Assembly (NCBI GenBank): GCA_900474095.1
Contig: UCOA01000006.1
Span: forward strand, 1 to 40,606
Direction: 5' to 3'
Source of the DNA: Hyphomicrobiales bacterium
Lineage (GTDB): Bacteria; Pseudomonadota; Alphaproteobacteria; Rhizobiales; Rhizobiaceae
DNA length: 40,606 nt
Shown here: positions 32,861-40,606 of the stretch, piece after piece
Layout: the number at the start of each line of letters is the position of its first letter
Position numbering within the stretch: position 1 is the stretch's first letter
Program-made: the position numbers and the translations under genes
The notes under the pieces: generated by a model
Databases searched by the model: none
Told to the model about the DNA's origin: nothing
What the model saw: the letters and a program-made list of their open reading frames with translations, nothing else

Positions 32861-33820
32861 ATGCTTAGGTTGAGCATACCGCTCGTATTTCTAAGCCTTT
32901 CGCCATTTTGTGCCTCGGTCGCGTCCGCCGCGGACGAAGCAGTGGAAGTCAATTCCCGCACGCTTACAGACGAAGACTTCCTGCAGGGCAATATTGCTGC
33001 GGGAACACCAGTAACATTGACTGGCAATCTCAGCGGTCCCGAGAGCGCAGAGCGGCCACCGGTCGTCATATTGCTGCATGGCACGGACGGACCGGGCAGC
33101 GGCGCGGTTTGGGGATGGGAGAGATTTCTCAACAGCATCGGCATCGCGACACTGAGCCTCGACAGCTACACTGCACGGAACCTCACGCAAGCGTCAACGG
33201 ATCAATCCCTGTTTGGTCAATTCACCCAGATTTATGACGCCTACCGGGCCGCCGACGCGCTGGCAGATCATCCAAGGATTGATGGATCACGGGTCGCGCT
33301 GATGGGCTTTTCCCGTGGCGGCAATGCGGCATTGTACTCGGCGATGATGCGATTCCAGAAATCGTTCGGCCCGTCCAAGGCCCGCATCGTGGCGCATTTG
33401 CCATTCTACCCAGCATGCAATTTCCAGCTTGTCGGCGAACTGGAGGTCGCCGACGCGCCAATTCGCGAATTCCACGGCTCCGATGACGACTGGACGCTCG
33501 CTAGGACTTGTCGCGGCTATATCGACCGCTTGGCAGCGGCAGGCAGCGACGCAACAATGACGGAATACAAAGGCGCGCTGCATGCGTTTGACAGTCCACG
33601 CAACCCCGCGCGTTTCACTGATTCCGACAACCAGACCTCGCGAAATTGCATGCGCAAGGAGGTGGTCGGGAAGCTTCTCAATGCGGCGACCGGTCGTCCT
33701 TTCAGCTATTCCGACGCATGTGTCGAATTCGGCCCGAGCTCACAGTACAATGACCCAGCGGCAACGGCAGCACAGGCGGCAGTAAAGGCCTTCCTGAATG
33801 AGGTCTTCGGAGGCAAGTAA
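32861..33820 (+). CDS. Secreted dienelactone hydrolase-like alpha/beta hydrolase
   Basis: A 319-residue protein. The signal peptide MLRLSIPLVFLSLSPFCASV with SAA shows it is exported. The hydrolase body has VVILLHGTDGPGS (oxyanion side), GFSRGGNAALYSAM (nucleophile Ser), EFHGSDDDWTLA (Asp) and GALHAFDSP (His). This Ser-Asp-His set and the lid-free shape match dienelactone hydrolase-type enzymes, though in this family the substrate varies. Cys residues in CNFQL, TCRGY, NCMRK and DACVEF may form disulfides in the periplasm. The start is the ATG at 32861 with GGAGGCTTGGCCC; the longer frame at 32819 lacks a ribosome site. It is divergent from the frameshifted cyclase. Confidence 0.85.
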   Translation: MLRLSIPLVFLSLSPFCASVASAADEAVEVNSRTLTDEDFLQGNIAAGTPVTLTGNLSGPESAERPPVVILLHGTDGPGSGAVWGWERFLNSIGIATLSLDSYTARNLTQASTDQSLFGQFTQIYDAYRAADALADHPRIDGSRVALMGFSRGGNAALYSAMMRFQKSFGPSKARIVAHLPFYPACNFQLVGELEVADAPIREFHGSDDDWTLARTCRGYIDRLAAAGSDATMTEYKGALHAFDSPRNPARFTDSDNQTSRNCMRKEVVGKLLNAATGRPFSYSDACVEFGPSSQYNDPAATAAQAAVKAFLNEVFGGK

Positions 33821-34156
33821 CGTCGTCCGCGTTCCACACCTTAGTGGTCTTTCTCGCCAGCTAAGCCGACCGGCAGCTTTCAGGAGTCCGAACGGTCCGA
33901 GTGGACGACTGAATTGCGGGCGCGAAGCCGTCTTTCAGTGAAACCTTCTATCTCCGCTTCGGTGGCCGAAAGCTATCATATTGAGATGATCGCCTTGAAG
34001 GGATCAGAACCAACGGCCCTGTTGTTACAGTTTTCATCTATATTAGATTCGCTAGCCCAGACATGAATCAGAGGCAGGCAGCTCCCGACCCATTGCGGAC
34101 ATTAGCCGACACGGTCGGCCATCCCTCAGCGGCGTCCTAATGACTAAGGATATGCG
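33821..34156. other. Intergenic region downstream of the nuclease-effector cassette
   Basis: No gene recognised on either strand. If the cassette were a toxin-immunity pair, the immunity gene would be expected here, but no frame is seen. No strong terminator either. Confidence 0.5.
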
Positions 34157-35839
34157 TCACCATCGCATCGGCTGGAATTCAACGATCAACAGATTGTCCT
34201 GCACGGCCCGGGGGAATTCGCGTGCGAACACCATGTTCAGCCGGTCCGCGCCAAGCGGGGTGCTGACGACGTAACGCACATTCTTGAACCCGAGGGCTTC
34301 TCGCAAGGCCAGATAGTCCCGCGCCTGCTGAAGGATATGAGCCTCGCGCTCCGGAATCCACATCTGGCCCATATTGCCGAACTTGGCCTCGACCAGGGAG
34401 CTCAGCTCCTTGCGGGCGTTCAGCGCAACATGGTCGACGAGGATCTGGCGCGTTTTTCCCCCTTCGCTTATCTCGAACACTGCTTCCCACTGGGAGCCGA
34501 TCCCCGCTTGATATCGCGCCCAGGCCGCTTCAGACGTGATCCGTGTCCATCCCACGAACCGGTAGACCGGTGCCGCGCTGCGGGCCCGAAGCAATCTCGC
34601 GTACCGGCCGCCGCGCGAGCCGATGCCGCCCGCCCCGGTGAACCAGAAAGCCGGGGTCAGGAGCATGTCCGCGAAATGCGCACCCTTGAGGACGCGCCGG
34701 CCCGTCTGAGCGATCTGCGGAAGGAACGGCAGGGCCTCGAACACGAGGTTTTCGGAAATCTGTTCGCCGATCAAGGCGCCTGTCTCCTCCTCGGGCGCGA
34801 TCGACAATTTGAAGCGATCCGATCTCTTGATCAAAGGCTCCATGAGCGGCGTGATGAGCGGATCGAGAATCGGGCCCGCGGCTCTCTCGTAAGTGAGACG
34901 CTGGAGATTCTGCGTGGCCGAGAATAGCCCGTTCCAGGCTCCGCGGGCGAGGCCCACGAGATCAGGCAATTCGATCCTGCCGACGCTCTTTGCCCGCTCA
35001 TACGCGCCCGGAATTGACACGGCGGGCTCGAATGGGATCTTTCCGTAAACCGTGAACTCAGGGAGGGTGATGACATTCGACGAAGGTGCTGCCGGAACGT
35101 CCGGGCTTGTTGAGGCGGAAGGCGGGATCAACGTTGGCGGTGTCGGCGAGGACGCGCTGCCGGTCCCCGGGCCATCCGCTTGGGGCCTGTTCGGGACGCT
35201 GTTAGGCACATCGGCCGATGAGGCGCTGGACGATCCGGGGCCGTAAACTGCTCGCTGGCCGGGCGGCATCCAATCATCGGCGGGCCGGTAGGATGATCCC
35301 CCGTGCGGCGAGTAGTCCTGCGCCCTGCGGCCGCTTGATCCGGGGGCGGCCGACGGCCAATCCTGCGCCGATGGAGGCGGTCGATCGGGACCGGTGTCCA
35401 GCCCGATTTCACCGCGCGGCGCTCCCGTTTTCTCCGGCGGCTGCAGGTATGGCTCATACCATTGGTTGATGGGGGGCAGGCTGGAATTGTCGGCAGTTGC
35501 CTCCGGATCGTTGACGAGCCTTGCACTGGAAGTGCCGGACCCCGTGTCGCCGCCGCCATTGAAGTCATAGACCTCGGCGTTGCTGATGGGGGCGTCCATG
35601 TCCCTGCGGTTGCTACGAGTTGCCGGCGAGGGCTTGCGATCGAGATCGTAGCCGCTGAACGGATGCTGCAAATCCGCCATGTCGCTTTTGACGGCGCCGT
35701 AGGCCCCCAGATATTGTCCGATATAGCCGTACTGGCTCATGCCGAGGTTCCAGGCGTACATGCCCACGCTGGGGCCGCCTTCGCCGGTGCCCTCCTCCCA
35801 GAGGGATCGCCACCATACGTCCAGCCACTCGGTCGCCAT
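34157..35839 (-). CDS. Large protein with C-terminal PD-(D/E)XK nuclease-like domain (putative effector)
   Basis: A 560-residue protein in three parts. Residues 1-70 are aromatic- and Gly-rich (WLDVWWRSLWEEGTG, YGYIGQYLGAYGAV). Residues 75-255 are a Pro/Ser/Gly-rich linker. Residues 257-420 are helical, with hydrophobic stretches (LPFLPQIAQT, MLLTPAFWFTGAGGIG). Residues 425-560 look like a restriction-endonuclease-fold toxin domain, with D469, then E484-A-K486, then Q504-Q505 (LVDHVAL, SLVEAKFG, ILQQARDYL). That D-ExK-Q pattern and the C-terminal position resemble the Tox-REase-5 group of polymorphic toxins. There is no signal peptide. Its ATG overlaps the stop of the HlyD-like gene by one base. 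No immunity gene is visible. Toxicity is an inference. Confidence 0.7.
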   Translation of the reverse strand: MATEWLDVWWRSLWEEGTGEGGPSVGMYAWNLGMSQYGYIGQYLGAYGAVKSDMADLQHPFSGYDLDRKPSPATRSNRRDMDAPISNAEVYDFNGGGDTGSGTSSARLVNDPEATADNSSLPPINQWYEPYLQPPEKTGAPRGEIGLDTGPDRPPPSAQDWPSAAPGSSGRRAQDYSPHGGSSYRPADDWMPPGQRAVYGPGSSSASSADVPNSVPNRPQADGPGTGSASSPTPPTLIPPSASTSPDVPAAPSSNVITLPEFTVYGKIPFEPAVSIPGAYERAKSVGRIELPDLVGLARGAWNGLFSATQNLQRLTYERAAGPILDPLITPLMEPLIKRSDRFKLSIAPEEETGALIGEQISENLVFEALPFLPQIAQTGRRVLKGAHFADMLLTPAFWFTGAGGIGSRGGRYARLLRARSAAPVYRFVGWTRITSEAAWARYQAGIGSQWEAVFEISEGGKTRQILVDHVALNARKELSSLVEAKFGNMGQMWIPEREAHILQQARDYLALREALGFKNVRYVVSTPLGADRLNMVFAREFPRAVQDNLLIVEFQPMRW

Positions 35840-37035
35840 CAGATCGCTTCAACCTCGATTTCGGTGCTGTTGAAGTCGAAACTATAGTTGAGCGGCAGGA
35901 TCCGGCCCGTTCCCGCCTGGTTGTCGCAGCGGACGATGACGTTCCATTGCTCATCGACGGGCTCATGGCCTCGTACCGCGCAGACCGCGCCTTCGATCTC
36001 GACGGTTGGGCCACCGATGGCCCCGAACAAGGTGGTCGAAACCGTCACTTTGTCGCCGACGCGAATGAGTGCGCGGCACTTGATCGTGCCGATGAGGTAG
36101 ACGAACTTGTCGTTCTCGATGCGCAGAACCGGCTGGCCGGCGGTGACGAAGTCGCCTTGATGCCGGAACACCGCCGTGATTACCCCGTCGAAGGGCGGGA
36201 CCAGGAAGGTGTCTACATAGGCCAGCTGGATCTTCCTGATCTCGGCTGTCGTCATCGCCTTCTCGCGAAGCACATTTTCCTTCGCGTTCAATTTGACGAG
36301 GCGAAAGGCCGCGAGCTTCTCTTGCCTGAGCGCAATCTCGGACCTCAGCCAGCGGACCTTGTTGTCGTGGAGCGGGATCTCATATTCGCGCCCGCTGTAC
36401 GTCGTCGTTGTCGTCGTATTCGTATCGAAGGTCTGGGCGCCGGTCGTGTTGGCGAAGCTCGACGCTTGGCTGGTCTGTTCGGCGATCACGCCGATACTGT
36501 CCTGGACGTAATGGTCGCGCAGCGTCTCGTACCGCAGCCGCAGCAGGTTGGAGAGGCGACCGAGCAGCGCCGTGACGGAATTTGGATCGCTGGTGGTCTC
36601 GCCGAGAAGCTCGATCCGTTTCTCGATCGCGTCGTCAGACTGATCGGCGCTGTGCTTCAATCCGTACCAGGCGATGGCTTGGGTCAGGTGCGCGGCAATG
36701 TCGTCGGCTCTGAGTCGTGACAGGACAAAGTTATCGAGGTCGCTCTGAATGCTCGAGGGGCCATGGATCGGCGGCACATCGCCTTCGATGCCGCCAACCG
36801 GGTTCGTTCCAATGGTCGTCCCGCCGGTGACCGGGCCCTGGTTCAGCAAATCGCCTGGCGCTGGAAGCAAGGGCTCGGGTTCGAGCTTCTGGCGATAGGC
36901 AGTGAGGTCGTAGGCCGTCACGGAAAGGCCGAGCAATTCTTCGGGCTGATATTCGATGATCCCGCTGACGGGATAGCAGAGGTCCGCCGACTGAACCGGC
37001 CGAACGCTCAAGCTGATCGCCTTAGCCGTAGCCAT
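35839..37035 (-). CDS. Soluble HlyD-like protein without membrane anchor
   Basis: A 398-residue protein with a split barrel-sandwich (lipoyl-like) domain. The first half is YPVSGIIEYQPEE (residues 21-33). The second is VPPFDGVITAVFRHQGDFVTAGQPVLRIE, near 275-305, followed by an adaptor-like beta domain. Between them lies a long helical region (about 95-265) with a Thr-rich insert (NTTTTTTYSG). HlyD-type adaptors of type I secretion have this order but begin with a membrane segment; here the N terminus (MATAKAISLSVRPVQSADLC) has none. So it is probably soluble or needs another anchor. The ribosome site is AGGAGGCAAGAACAG. It lies 21 bases after the small-protein gene and overlaps the effector gene, so all three are one operon. 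Confidence 0.75.
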   Translation of the reverse strand: MATAKAISLSVRPVQSADLCYPVSGIIEYQPEELLGLSVTAYDLTAYRQKLEPEPLLPAPGDLLNQGPVTGGTTIGTNPVGGIEGDVPPIHGPSSIQSDLDNFVLSRLRADDIAAHLTQAIAWYGLKHSADQSDDAIEKRIELLGETTSDPNSVTALLGRLSNLLRLRYETLRDHYVQDSIGVIAEQTSQASSFANTTGAQTFDTNTTTTTTYSGREYEIPLHDNKVRWLRSEIALRQEKLAAFRLVKLNAKENVLREKAMTTAEIRKIQLAYVDTFLVPPFDGVITAVFRHQGDFVTAGQPVLRIENDKFVYLIGTIKCRALIRVGDKVTVSTTLFGAIGGPTVEIEGAVCAVRGHEPVDEQWNVIVRCDNQAGTGRILPLNYSFDFNSTEIEVEAI

Positions 37036-37056
37036 CTGTTCTTGCCTCCTCTTGAG

Positions 37057-37341
37057 TCAGACCGCGTTCGGTGGAGCGATCACCATGCAATTGACCGTGC
37101 TGTCGGTGTCGCAGCTAGCATAGACGCCGCGCAGCCCCGCGAGGCCCAGGGTCCAGCATTCGCCCGGCTGCAGCGTGGCCAGCGCCGTGGCGCCGGAACT
37201 CGCCTCCGAGCTGATGGCTACGGGGTCGCCCCAAGCGTCGTTATGGACAATGAGGAACAGCGGCACATCGAAATCGGCGATAACGCCGCTCGAGCCCCAC
37301 AGGTAAGCCTTGGTGCGGACTTTCACAGAATAGTTGTACAT
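37057..37341 (-). CDS. Small beta-rich protein at the head of the cassette
   Basis: A 94-residue protein: YNYSVKVRTKAYLWGSSGVI, FDVPLFLIVHNDAWGDPVAI, then ALATLQPGECWTLGLAGLRGV and YASCDTDSTVNCMVI. The alternation of short strands and turns suggests a beta-sandwich; the three Cys could pair. No signal peptide, no family recognised. The start is the ATG at 37341, with GGGGGAC just upstream; a GTG at 37344 is possible but too close to the ribosome site. It is the first gene in the three-gene unit, so it may be a chaperone, adaptor or tip protein for the HlyD-like and nuclease-like products. That is inference from order only. Confidence 0.65.
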   Translation of the reverse strand: MYNYSVKVRTKAYLWGSSGVIADFDVPLFLIVHNDAWGDPVAISSEASSGATALATLQPGECWTLGLAGLRGVYASCDTDSTVNCMVIAPPNAV

Positions 37342-37750
37342 CACGTCCCCCGTAAGAGGCCTTGGACAACTGTTTAATCAGCAGTGCTCTGGTCGGCGGA
37401 CGAGCCAAACACGAAAGGCACTGATGCTGGTGCGCGATCCTTCAATGCCACTCGCGCGAGTTAGTGATATTCTTAACATGAGAAAACGTTCGGGGCCACC
37501 GGAGAGTCGCGATGGGCGAGTTGACAATAGTGTTGCGAATGCCGGCTGGTTGCTGCAACTGCGACTGAGCTTTTTCTCAACAGCTAACGTCTGCTTTCAC
37601 ACCTTCATCGCCACTCTGACGGCCGAAAACCGCTGCTTTCAGGTAAGCGTCAACGCGGTCTCAACGACCGAAATGGTGAAGGGTGCCGTCAGGCGTACGA
37701 AAGCCTTCACCATTTATGACGGCGCGAAGCCGCCGCGGCGTCTCGTTCTA
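37342..37750. other. Intergenic region with one dispersed repeat
   Basis: No gene recognised. It should hold the promoter of the cassette, reading leftward, though no obvious motif was seen. Copy B of a dispersed repeat lies at 37603-37668. Small frames here lack support. Confidence 0.5.
37603..37668 (+). repeat. Dispersed intergenic repeat, copy B
   Basis: Nearly identical to 30407-30476 but four bases shorter. It lies about 260 bases upstream of the cassette and just past the 3' end of the Mrr-ImmA/IrrE gene. Confidence 0.75.
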
Positions 37751-39052
37751 TCAGCGATTATTAGCCTGGACATTAGCGAATATCTCTCCGACCAAGTTTA
37801 CGCTCGAGGTATTTCCGTACCTACGCTGATCATTTACTAGCCCGAGTTTCTTTAATCTAATTTCCGTGGCCTGCTTTGAGACACGAAAATATTGCGAGAG
37901 TTCCGAAATCAACTCATTGTAAGGTTGGTAGGTCCAAGGCTTATCGTCGACGTAGACCCGGCCAAAACCAATGTCGCGCATTTTCAGTCTTTCGCAGCCA
38001 ACCTCCACAGCGATTCGAAAAACTTTATCGGGTAAGATTATCTCCGACGCGAATAGATTGGCCTGTAATTCCAGCCGCGTGAGATTGAAGTTTTCTGCCC
38101 CCTCAACATCTACCAACAGGTCTCGCTCAATTACCGTCTCCGAGCGAAGATAGTGTCCGTGCCCAAGACAGAAATGACCAATTTCATGGCCGATGGTGAA
38201 GCGTTCTCGGAACTCGTTGTCGTGAGAATTTATTTCAATCGAGTTCCGATCGAAATTTGCCGAACCCAAAATCAACGCACCATCTTCATCGAAGACATTT
38301 CTCTGGCTGAACGTGAGTTCGAGAGACATCGCCGCGCAGATTTCACCGAGATCAACAGGTCCGGCTTTATAGCCAATCCCTTCCACAATCTCAGTGGCAA
38401 ACGCCCTGATGTCGTCCAACGATATGTACTGGACAGAAACTCTGGCACCCGCTCCGGAAGTTTTGTTGGCTGAGTCATGATAGAAGCATTCCAACAACTG
38501 ACCTATGCTGCTGAAAAATTTCCCGTCAAAGTAGGCTGAGAATTTCAGAGACTTGACGCGATGTTCCTCCTCAAAAATCTGCGATTTTACGAAAGCACTT
38601 TCGACAGCGTATTGGTAACGACGGTCTGCTACCACATCCGCTCCGCTCTCGTTGAACTTTACGATGCCCATGGATCTGCTTCTAGCGATCATTTCCGCGC
38701 CTGATTGTAAGCGCGATGACACAACGAGAATGCCTTTGACTGAATGTCCGAATACTCGCCCGATCTGGTCTGAGAATACACTCACCCGATCTTCTGGAAT
38801 CCCAGATTTGTAGTTCTTGCATTCAAACACTGCGTAGGAATGCGGCGTCTTTCTGCCCTCACGGTAAACCTCAATGACAACGTCAAATTCGACGGGCTTT
38901 TTCCTCTCTGGGCAGGGATACTTCGCCTTCTTGCGGATTATGCATCGGTCAGGCGGATAAACGCCGTAGACGAGATCTCCCCGCTCCTGCTGATCGATAA
39001 GATAACCGAAAAGTGCATTTTCCAGCCGATCGCCCTTAGCAGTGGAATTCAC
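37751..39052 (-). CDS. Mrr-like nuclease fused to ImmA/IrrE metallopeptidase
   Basis: A 433-residue fusion. Residues 1-115 form an Mrr-type PD-(D/E)XK nuclease: D57 in VEFDVVIEVY and E77-C-K79 in YAVFECKNYK, then FSDQIGRVFG and KGILVVSS. Residues 205-433 form an ImmA/IrrE (COG2856) domain: H289-E290-x2-H293 in FTIGHEIGHFCLGH and a third ligand, E328, in RLELQANLFASEIILP. ImmA/IrrE peptidases cleave repressors in phage and stress responses. A nuclease on the same chain suggests DNA targeting or a defence role, by inference. The GTG start has GAGGATCAATC upstream. GC content looks clearly lower than in the neighbours, a sign of recent transfer. It lies between a broken ribA and the nuclease cassette. 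Confidence 0.85.
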   Translation of the reverse strand: MNSTAKGDRLENALFGYLIDQQERGDLVYGVYPPDRCIIRKKAKYPCPERKKPVEFDVVIEVYREGRKTPHSYAVFECKNYKSGIPEDRVSVFSDQIGRVFGHSVKGILVVSSRLQSGAEMIARSRSMGIVKFNESGADVVADRRYQYAVESAFVKSQIFEEEHRVKSLKFSAYFDGKFFSSIGQLLECFYHDSANKTSGAGARVSVQYISLDDIRAFATEIVEGIGYKAGPVDLGEICAAMSLELTFSQRNVFDEDGALILGSANFDRNSIEINSHDNEFRERFTIGHEIGHFCLGHGHYLRSETVIERDLLVDVEGAENFNLTRLELQANLFASEIILPDKVFRIAVEVGCERLKMRDIGFGRVYVDDKPWTYQPYNELISELSQYFRVSKQATEIRLKKLGLVNDQRRYGNTSSVNLVGEIFANVQANNR

Positions 39053-39171
39053 GATTGATCCTCGACAACAGCAATTGGGAAAGGATCATCTGTTATTTTT
39101 TTATTTTCCGCTATTTCTAAGTGCCGATGCTAACAAGCATCCCCACCTAGAATTGAAGATAGTCACTGCCT

Positions 39172-39733
39172 GCGGGTAAGACGAAGCACGGTGAATTCCA
39201 GCTTTATGTTTTTTCGTGGTCCGCCAATGAGCAGGACTCGCCCTCGTTTCAGATTTCGCGATGCGACCACCGCTCGTTCGTATCCAAAGCGCTTGCTACA
39301 CGGGCGAAATCTTTGAGAACCTGGACTGCGATTGCCATTGGCAGTTGGAGACAAGCCTACATAGGATTCAAGAGGAAGGTGGCATCTTCATCTATATGCG
39401 ACGGGCGTGGCGCCGGACTGCTCACCAAGATTCGCGGAATGAACCTGACAGCAACCGAGGGCATTGATACTGCGGATGCCTATAGACAACTCGGGTCGCC
39501 GCTTGATCCCCGCGAGTACGAACGCGCTGTATATGTACTGAAGGAGTTCGCTGTAAAGAAATGCCGTCTGCTGACAAACAATCCGCGAAAGGGTCCACGG
39601 GCTGGAATTGGCGGGCTTGGAGGTTGAGCGCGTGCGGCTGGAAAGTCAGCCGACCAAGGATAACCAGACCTGTCTCAGATCGAAGGCCCTCAAGCTCGGC
39701 CACTATATGAAGGAATTTGGGACAGATATTTGA
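39172..39733 (+). pseudogene. ribA: GTP cyclohydrolase II, frameshifted
   Basis: Pieces of GTP cyclohydrolase II lie in order across three frames. Frame one has GKTKHGEFQLYVFSW. The second has PLVRIQSACYTGEIFENLDC with CDCH (zinc Cys residues), then QLETSLHRIQEEGGIFIYM. The third has CDGRGAGLLTKIRGMNL, then RLLTNNPRK. A last shift gives LGHYMKEFGTDI and a TGA at 39731-39733. So at least three frameshifts break a gene for the first step of riboflavin synthesis. The sequence up to 39171 has no matching upstream part, so the 5' end is probably also missing. The intact riboflavin gene must be elsewhere. Confidence 0.8.
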
Positions 39734-40291
39734 GTGAGGGTGGTGTGGTTTATAGTGCTCATCTCCGGTCAAACCGCACCGCCCGTCTTCACCACATAAT
39801 GACCGATAATGCCGGCTTATCGGTCGTGCTGCCGATGGCTGGCAGAATGGCCGACAGGATCGACCAGAACCCTGAAAACATCGCTAACAAAGACGTTGCG
39901 GGCTCTCCGTCTGGTGGTCATGATCGGCGGAATGGCCCGGAAACGCTGGGTTTCTGTAGTTTTTCTCGCCTGGTTGGCTGGGTCTCGCCCCGGTTCGCCG
40001 GAGGACGTCGTCCCGTATCCCTGGAATGCGAGCAGCATTCGAAGCCATGAACGGGCTTCGAACGACGGCAAAGCCCCTTCTTTGTCATGGCTGCCATCCT
40101 TAACTCCCGCATTTGCCGCGTTTCGGCCCTGCAAGCCCGCAGGCGCGTTTTGTCTGTTCGCCGGTGTCCGTGCATCAAGCGCCCCCCTTCGTTGCGCTGT
40201 ACGAGGCTGTAAATCGATCGATAAAACACGCCTGCAAAGGAACCTTTTCTCACACATTGCATAACTGTAAAAAGTCGGCGAGAATCCGCCC
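39734..40291. other. Region upstream of the serine recombinase
   Basis: No gene recognised with support. A long minus-strand frame (39817-40293) has no ribosome site or family. The region should hold the recombinase promoter and possibly a resolution site. A 9-base inverted repeat lies at 39801-39825. Confidence 0.45.
39801..39825. repeat. Inverted repeat
   Basis: GACCGATAA and TTATCGGTC form a perfect 9-base inverted repeat with a seven-base spacer (TGCCGGC). It might be a recombinase or regulator site. It is not the same as the TTATGCCGA cluster, though similar in composition. Confidence 0.5.
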
Positions 40292-40606
40292 ATGTCAGCG
40301 CCCGATCACACCCCTACCCAGCCGCGCCGTCTCGTCGGCTATGCCCGTGTTTCGACCGAGGATCAGGCCAACGACGCTCAGGTCGACGAACTGAAGGCCG
40401 CCGGCTGCCGCGTCGTCCATGAGGAGCACGGATCCGGCGCTTCGCGCTCCCGCCCGGTGCTGGCAAAGCTGCTGCGCGAGATCGCCGCCGGCGATGTCAT
40501 CGTCGTCGTGCGGCTCGACCGCCTCGCCCGATCTGTCAGCCATCTGCTCGAGGTCATCGAGCAGTTGGAGAAGCGCAGCGTGCACTTCCGCTCGCTGCGC
40601 GACCCG
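40292..40606 (+). CDS. Serine recombinase (resolvase/invertase family), N-terminal fragment
   Basis: The first 105 residues of a serine recombinase, cut by the window edge. The catalytic Ser is in GYARVSTEDQ (residue 21). GSGASRSRPVLAKLL and VIVVVRLDRLARSVSHLLEVIEQL follow, the last containing the conserved Arg residues of the active site. This is the Tn3-resolvase/DNA-invertase catalytic domain; the helix-turn-helix end is outside. The start is the ATG at 40292 with a weak ribosome site (CGAGAATCCGCC). It points out of the window, so the rest of a transposon, plasmid-resolution or inversion module may lie beyond. The inverted repeat at 39801-39825 is the only candidate site seen here. Confidence 0.9.
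   Translation, partial: MSAPDHTPTQPRRLVGYARVSTEDQANDAQVDELKAAGCRVVHEEHGSGASRSRPVLAKLLREIAAGDVIVVVRLDRLARSVSHLLEVIEQLEKRSVHFRSLRDP

Noticed and set aside
35947-37377. Two long plus-strand frames opposite the cassette
   Set aside because: They run antisense to the HlyD-like and small genes, have no family pattern or ribosome site, and are expected in GC-rich DNA opposite real genes.
39817-40293. A 158-residue minus-strand frame before the recombinase
   Set aside because: It is basic and low in hydrophobic residues, lacks a ribosome site and a known family, and overlaps the recombinase start.
1-40606. CRISPR arrays, tRNA or rRNA genes, complete insertion sequences
   Set aside because: No regularly spaced direct repeats, no tRNA-like cloverleaf seen by eye, and no complete transposase frame. 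Only the recombinase at the right edge is of this type.

Overview
The window reads as a rhizobial (Alphaproteobacteria, Hyphomicrobiales; Rhizobium, Sinorhizobium or Mesorhizobium-like) accessory region, probably plasmid or genomic-island DNA. This rests on the GC-rich codon use, two HWE-type histidine kinases with single-domain response regulators, DUF982, DUF6894, KGG, PRC-barrel, CsbD and DUF892 small stress proteins, several class III cyclases, and many gene remnants. Genus and replicon cannot be settled from sequence reading alone. No rRNA, tRNA, CRISPR array or complete insertion sequence was seen.

Layout. 1-2110: tail of a low-affinity iron permease, a DUF1349 protein and a PAS-HWE kinase. 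2743-7075: small stress genes (DUF982, DUF72, CsbD, DUF6894, KGG), a PRC-barrel pseudogene and a receiver protein. 7503-12204: a 1457-residue CheB-CheR-PAS-HWE kinase overlapping a response regulator. 12334-19924: more small stress genes (YflT-like, PepSY-like, DUF892, DUF6766), a PHB-depolymerase-like esterase and a patch of decaying small genes. 19972-23337: an aldo/keto reductase remnant, a LysR regulator, an SDR and a secreted alpha/beta hydrolase. 23511-24850: a cluster of inverted repeats, a small membrane protein and an LssY-C protein. 25037-32455: three class III cyclases, one frameshifted. 32861-33820: a secreted hydrolase. 34157-37341: a three-gene cassette of a beta-rich small protein, a soluble HlyD-like protein and a large protein ending in a PD-(D/E)XK nuclease-like domain. 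37751-39052: an Mrr-like nuclease fused to an ImmA/IrrE peptidase. 39172-40606: a broken GTP cyclohydrolase II and the start of a serine recombinase.

How the genes work together. Six sites of the form GGAAC-N16-(C/A/G)GTT, and three degenerate ones, lie 26-48 bases upstream of small stress genes. This matches the promoter of the alphaproteobacterial general stress sigma factor EcfG. HWE kinases and FATGUY-type receiver proteins are known to feed that pathway in relatives, so the first 20 kb looks like sensory input and effector output of one stress regulon. The last 7 kb is different: a mobile or defence-like segment. The best candidates for an undescribed system are the 34157-37341 cassette and the adjacent Mrr-ImmA/IrrE fusion.
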